Source: CAJQND01 sp051010055
Lineage (GTDB): Bacteria; Pseudomonadota; Alphaproteobacteria; Rhizobiales; CAJQND01
NCBI GenBank assembly: GCA_051010055.1
Contig: JBPCVY010000238.1
Coordinates: 1-6,135 of the forward strand
Length of the DNA stretch: 6,135 nt
Direction of reading: 5' to 3'
Of the stretch, positions 4,794 to 6,135 are shown one piece after another. Every line of letters begins with the position of its first letter. Positions within the stretch are counted from its first letter, which is position 1. The notes under the pieces are model-generated. The model searched no databases. It was not told the DNA's origin and saw nothing but the letters and a program-made list of their open reading frames with translations. Made by a program: the position numbers and the translations under genes.

Positions 4794-6135
4794 TCAGTGC
4801 ACAGTTGTCTGGGTTTCATCCGTTCCATCTGTTTGCTTTGAAGTCGCTGCCAGGAAGTCCGGCTTGGAAAATTCTGAGCCGTTGATGCTCAGGCCATCCT
4901 TACCTCCCTCAACCACGACCTCATCGCCATCGCTGATTGTGCCGGAAAGCAGAAGTTCTGCCAGTGGATCCTGCAACGACTTCTGAATGACACGCTTTAA
5001 CGGCCTTGCCCCATAGGCGGGGTCATACCCCTTTGTGGCTAGCCATTCGCGTGCGGAGGCCTCCAGCACAATCTTGATTTTGCGTTCATCAAGCAATTGC
5101 TGGAGCCTGCCGATCTGAATATCGACAATTGCGACGATTTGGTCAGGCTGCAGGCGCTGGAACAGCAAGATTTCATCGAGCCGGTTCAGGAATTCCGGCC
5201 TGAAGCTTGCCCGCACAATTTCCATCACCTCACCACGCACCGCCTCAACCGGTTCGCCATCCTTCTGGTTGACCAGAATTTCAGAACCAAGGTTCGAGGT
5301 CAAAATGATCAGCGTGTTGCGGAAATCGACCGTACGGCCCTGGCCATCGGTCAGCCGGCCATCGTCAAGCACCTGCAAGAGGACATTGAAGACATCCGGG
5401 TGCGCCTTTTCGATTTCATCGAACAGCACCACCTGGTACGGCCTGCGCCGCACGGCTTCGGTAAGCGCGCCGCCTTCTTCGTAGCCCACATAACCGGGCG
5501 GTGCACCGATGAGGCGGGCAACCGCGTGCTTTTCCATGTACTCTGACATATCAAGTCGGATGATCGCCTGATCATCATCAAACAGGAACCCGGCAAGCGC
5601 CTTGGTGAGCTCGGTTTTGCCAACGCCCGTGGGCCCCAGGAACAGAAACGATCCGATTGGGCGTGTTGGGTCCTGCAAACCGGCCCGCGCCCGCCGCACA
5701 GCGTTTGATACAGCGGTTACTGCTTCGGTCTGCCCAATGACACGCTTGCCAATGGCTTCTTCCATACGCATCAGCTTGTCGCGTTCACCTTCGAGCATCT
5801 TGTCCACCGGAATGCCTGTCCAGCGAGAGACAACCTGGGCCACGTGGTTTTCTGTAACTTCCTCTTCCATCATCGGATCGGCAGGTTTGCACGTCGCCTC
5901 GGTTTCCTTGATCTTTGCTTCAAGTTCAGGGATTACCGCATAGGCAAGCTCGCCGGCGCGGGCAAGATTACCCTCACGCTGTGCGGTCTCAAGCTCTGAA
6001 CGGGCCTTATCGAGTTCTTCCTTGGCGGTTTGCACTTCGCCCAGCTTTTGCTTTTCAGCCTGCCAGCGCGCCGTCATTGCGGCGGATTTCTCCTCAACGT
6101 CAGCAAGTTCTTTTTCCCGATTTTCGAGCCGGTCT
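4794..6135 (-). CDS. clpB: ATP-dependent disaggregase ClpB, C-terminal half (partial, 5' end outside window)
   Basis: This is the last ~446 of the usual ~860-870 residues of ClpB, the hexameric Hsp100 that works with DnaK to pull proteins out of aggregates in the cytoplasm. The visible part starts in the coiled-coil M-domain (LENREKELADVEEKSAAM, onwards to ~80), followed by VSRWTGIPVDKM. The second AAA+ domain has Walker A GPTGVGKT (fragment residues 167-174), pore loop GYVGYEEGG (tyrosine 215), Walker B VVLFDE (235-240), sensor-1 asparagine in LTSN (281), arginine finger in EFLNRLDE (318) and sensor-2 GAR (377). All key residues are intact. The M-domain coiled coil and the RWTGIPV linker separate it from ClpA and ClpX, and it lacks the ClpP-binding IGF/L loop. 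A polar, Thr-rich tail of ~20 residues closes the protein. The frame stays open to the right edge. Its promoter, possibly heat-shock controlled, is outside the window. Confidence 0.97.
   Translation of the reverse strand, partial: DRLENREKELADVEEKSAAMTARWQAEKQKLGEVQTAKEELDKARSELETAQREGNLARAGELAYAVIPELEAKIKETEATCKPADPMMEEEVTENHVAQVVSRWTGIPVDKMLEGERDKLMRMEEAIGKRVIGQTEAVTAVSNAVRRARAGLQDPTRPIGSFLFLGPTGVGKTELTKALAGFLFDDDQAIIRLDMSEYMEKHAVARLIGAPPGYVGYEEGGALTEAVRRRPYQVVLFDEIEKAHPDVFNVLLQVLDDGRLTDGQGRTVDFRNTLIILTSNLGSEILVNQKDGEPVEAVRGEVMEIVRASFRPEFLNRLDEILLFQRLQPDQIVAIVDIQIGRLQQLLDERKIKIVLEASAREWLATKGYDPAYGARPLKRVIQKSLQDPLAELLLSGTISDGDEVVVEGGKDGLSINGSEFSKPDFLAATSKQTDGTDETQTTVH

Noticed and set aside
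5097..5943. Rightward open frames antisense to clpB
   Set aside because: They are shadows of the ClpB AAA+ domain, whose frame carries every expected motif.
1..6135. Mobile element, CRISPR array, tRNA or defence/toxin-antitoxin system
   Set aside because: I saw no transposase or integrase motifs, no regularly spaced repeats, no tRNA-like cloverleaf and no flanking target duplications. The genes present are housekeeping or remnant genes.

Overview
The window looks like ordinary chromosome from an alphaproteobacterium, probably of the Hyphomicrobiales or a nearby order. The support is the 16S rRNA 5' end (AACGAACGCTGGCGGCAGGC, typical of the class), a CTTTGAAA-type boxA in the rRNA leader, an M23 peptidase with Csd3/OapA-like N-domains, and a high-GC clpB. 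The genus cannot be read from this sequence.

Layout. Positions 1-125 hold the first ~125 nt of a 16S rRNA gene transcribed leftwards. A ~413-nt leader (126-538) follows, with several hairpins and a boxA-like antitermination site. A strong sigma70-type rRNA promoter (TTGACA-N18-TATAAC, A-tracts upstream) lies at 546-617. From about 620 to 1079 there is no convincing gene; this stretch carries candidate cell-cycle sites (GANTC and CtrA-like) and a possible promoter for the rightward gene. Positions 1080-2984 encode a membrane-anchored periplasmic M23/LytM zinc endopeptidase with all catalytic residues. On the minus strand, 2988-4630 holds one TPR-plus-sulfotransferase gene that is visibly broken: an in-frame TAA at 3779-3781 separates the TPR half from the sulfotransferase half, a frameshift near 3150 cuts off the last ~53 residues, and no good start codon is visible. 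Positions 4738-4775 are the intrinsic terminator of clpB, and 4794-6135 (minus, running off the right edge) encode the C-terminal ~446 residues of the ClpB disaggregase.

The genes do not form one pathway. The rRNA operon and the M23 gene are divergent from the 126-1079 region, the M23 gene and the sulfotransferase locus converge with 3 nt between their stop codons, and clpB is insulated by its own terminator. I see no mobile element, CRISPR array, tRNA or defence system, and no strong evidence of a new system. The observations most worth following are the decaying sulfotransferase gene and the possible cell-cycle control region before the M23 gene.
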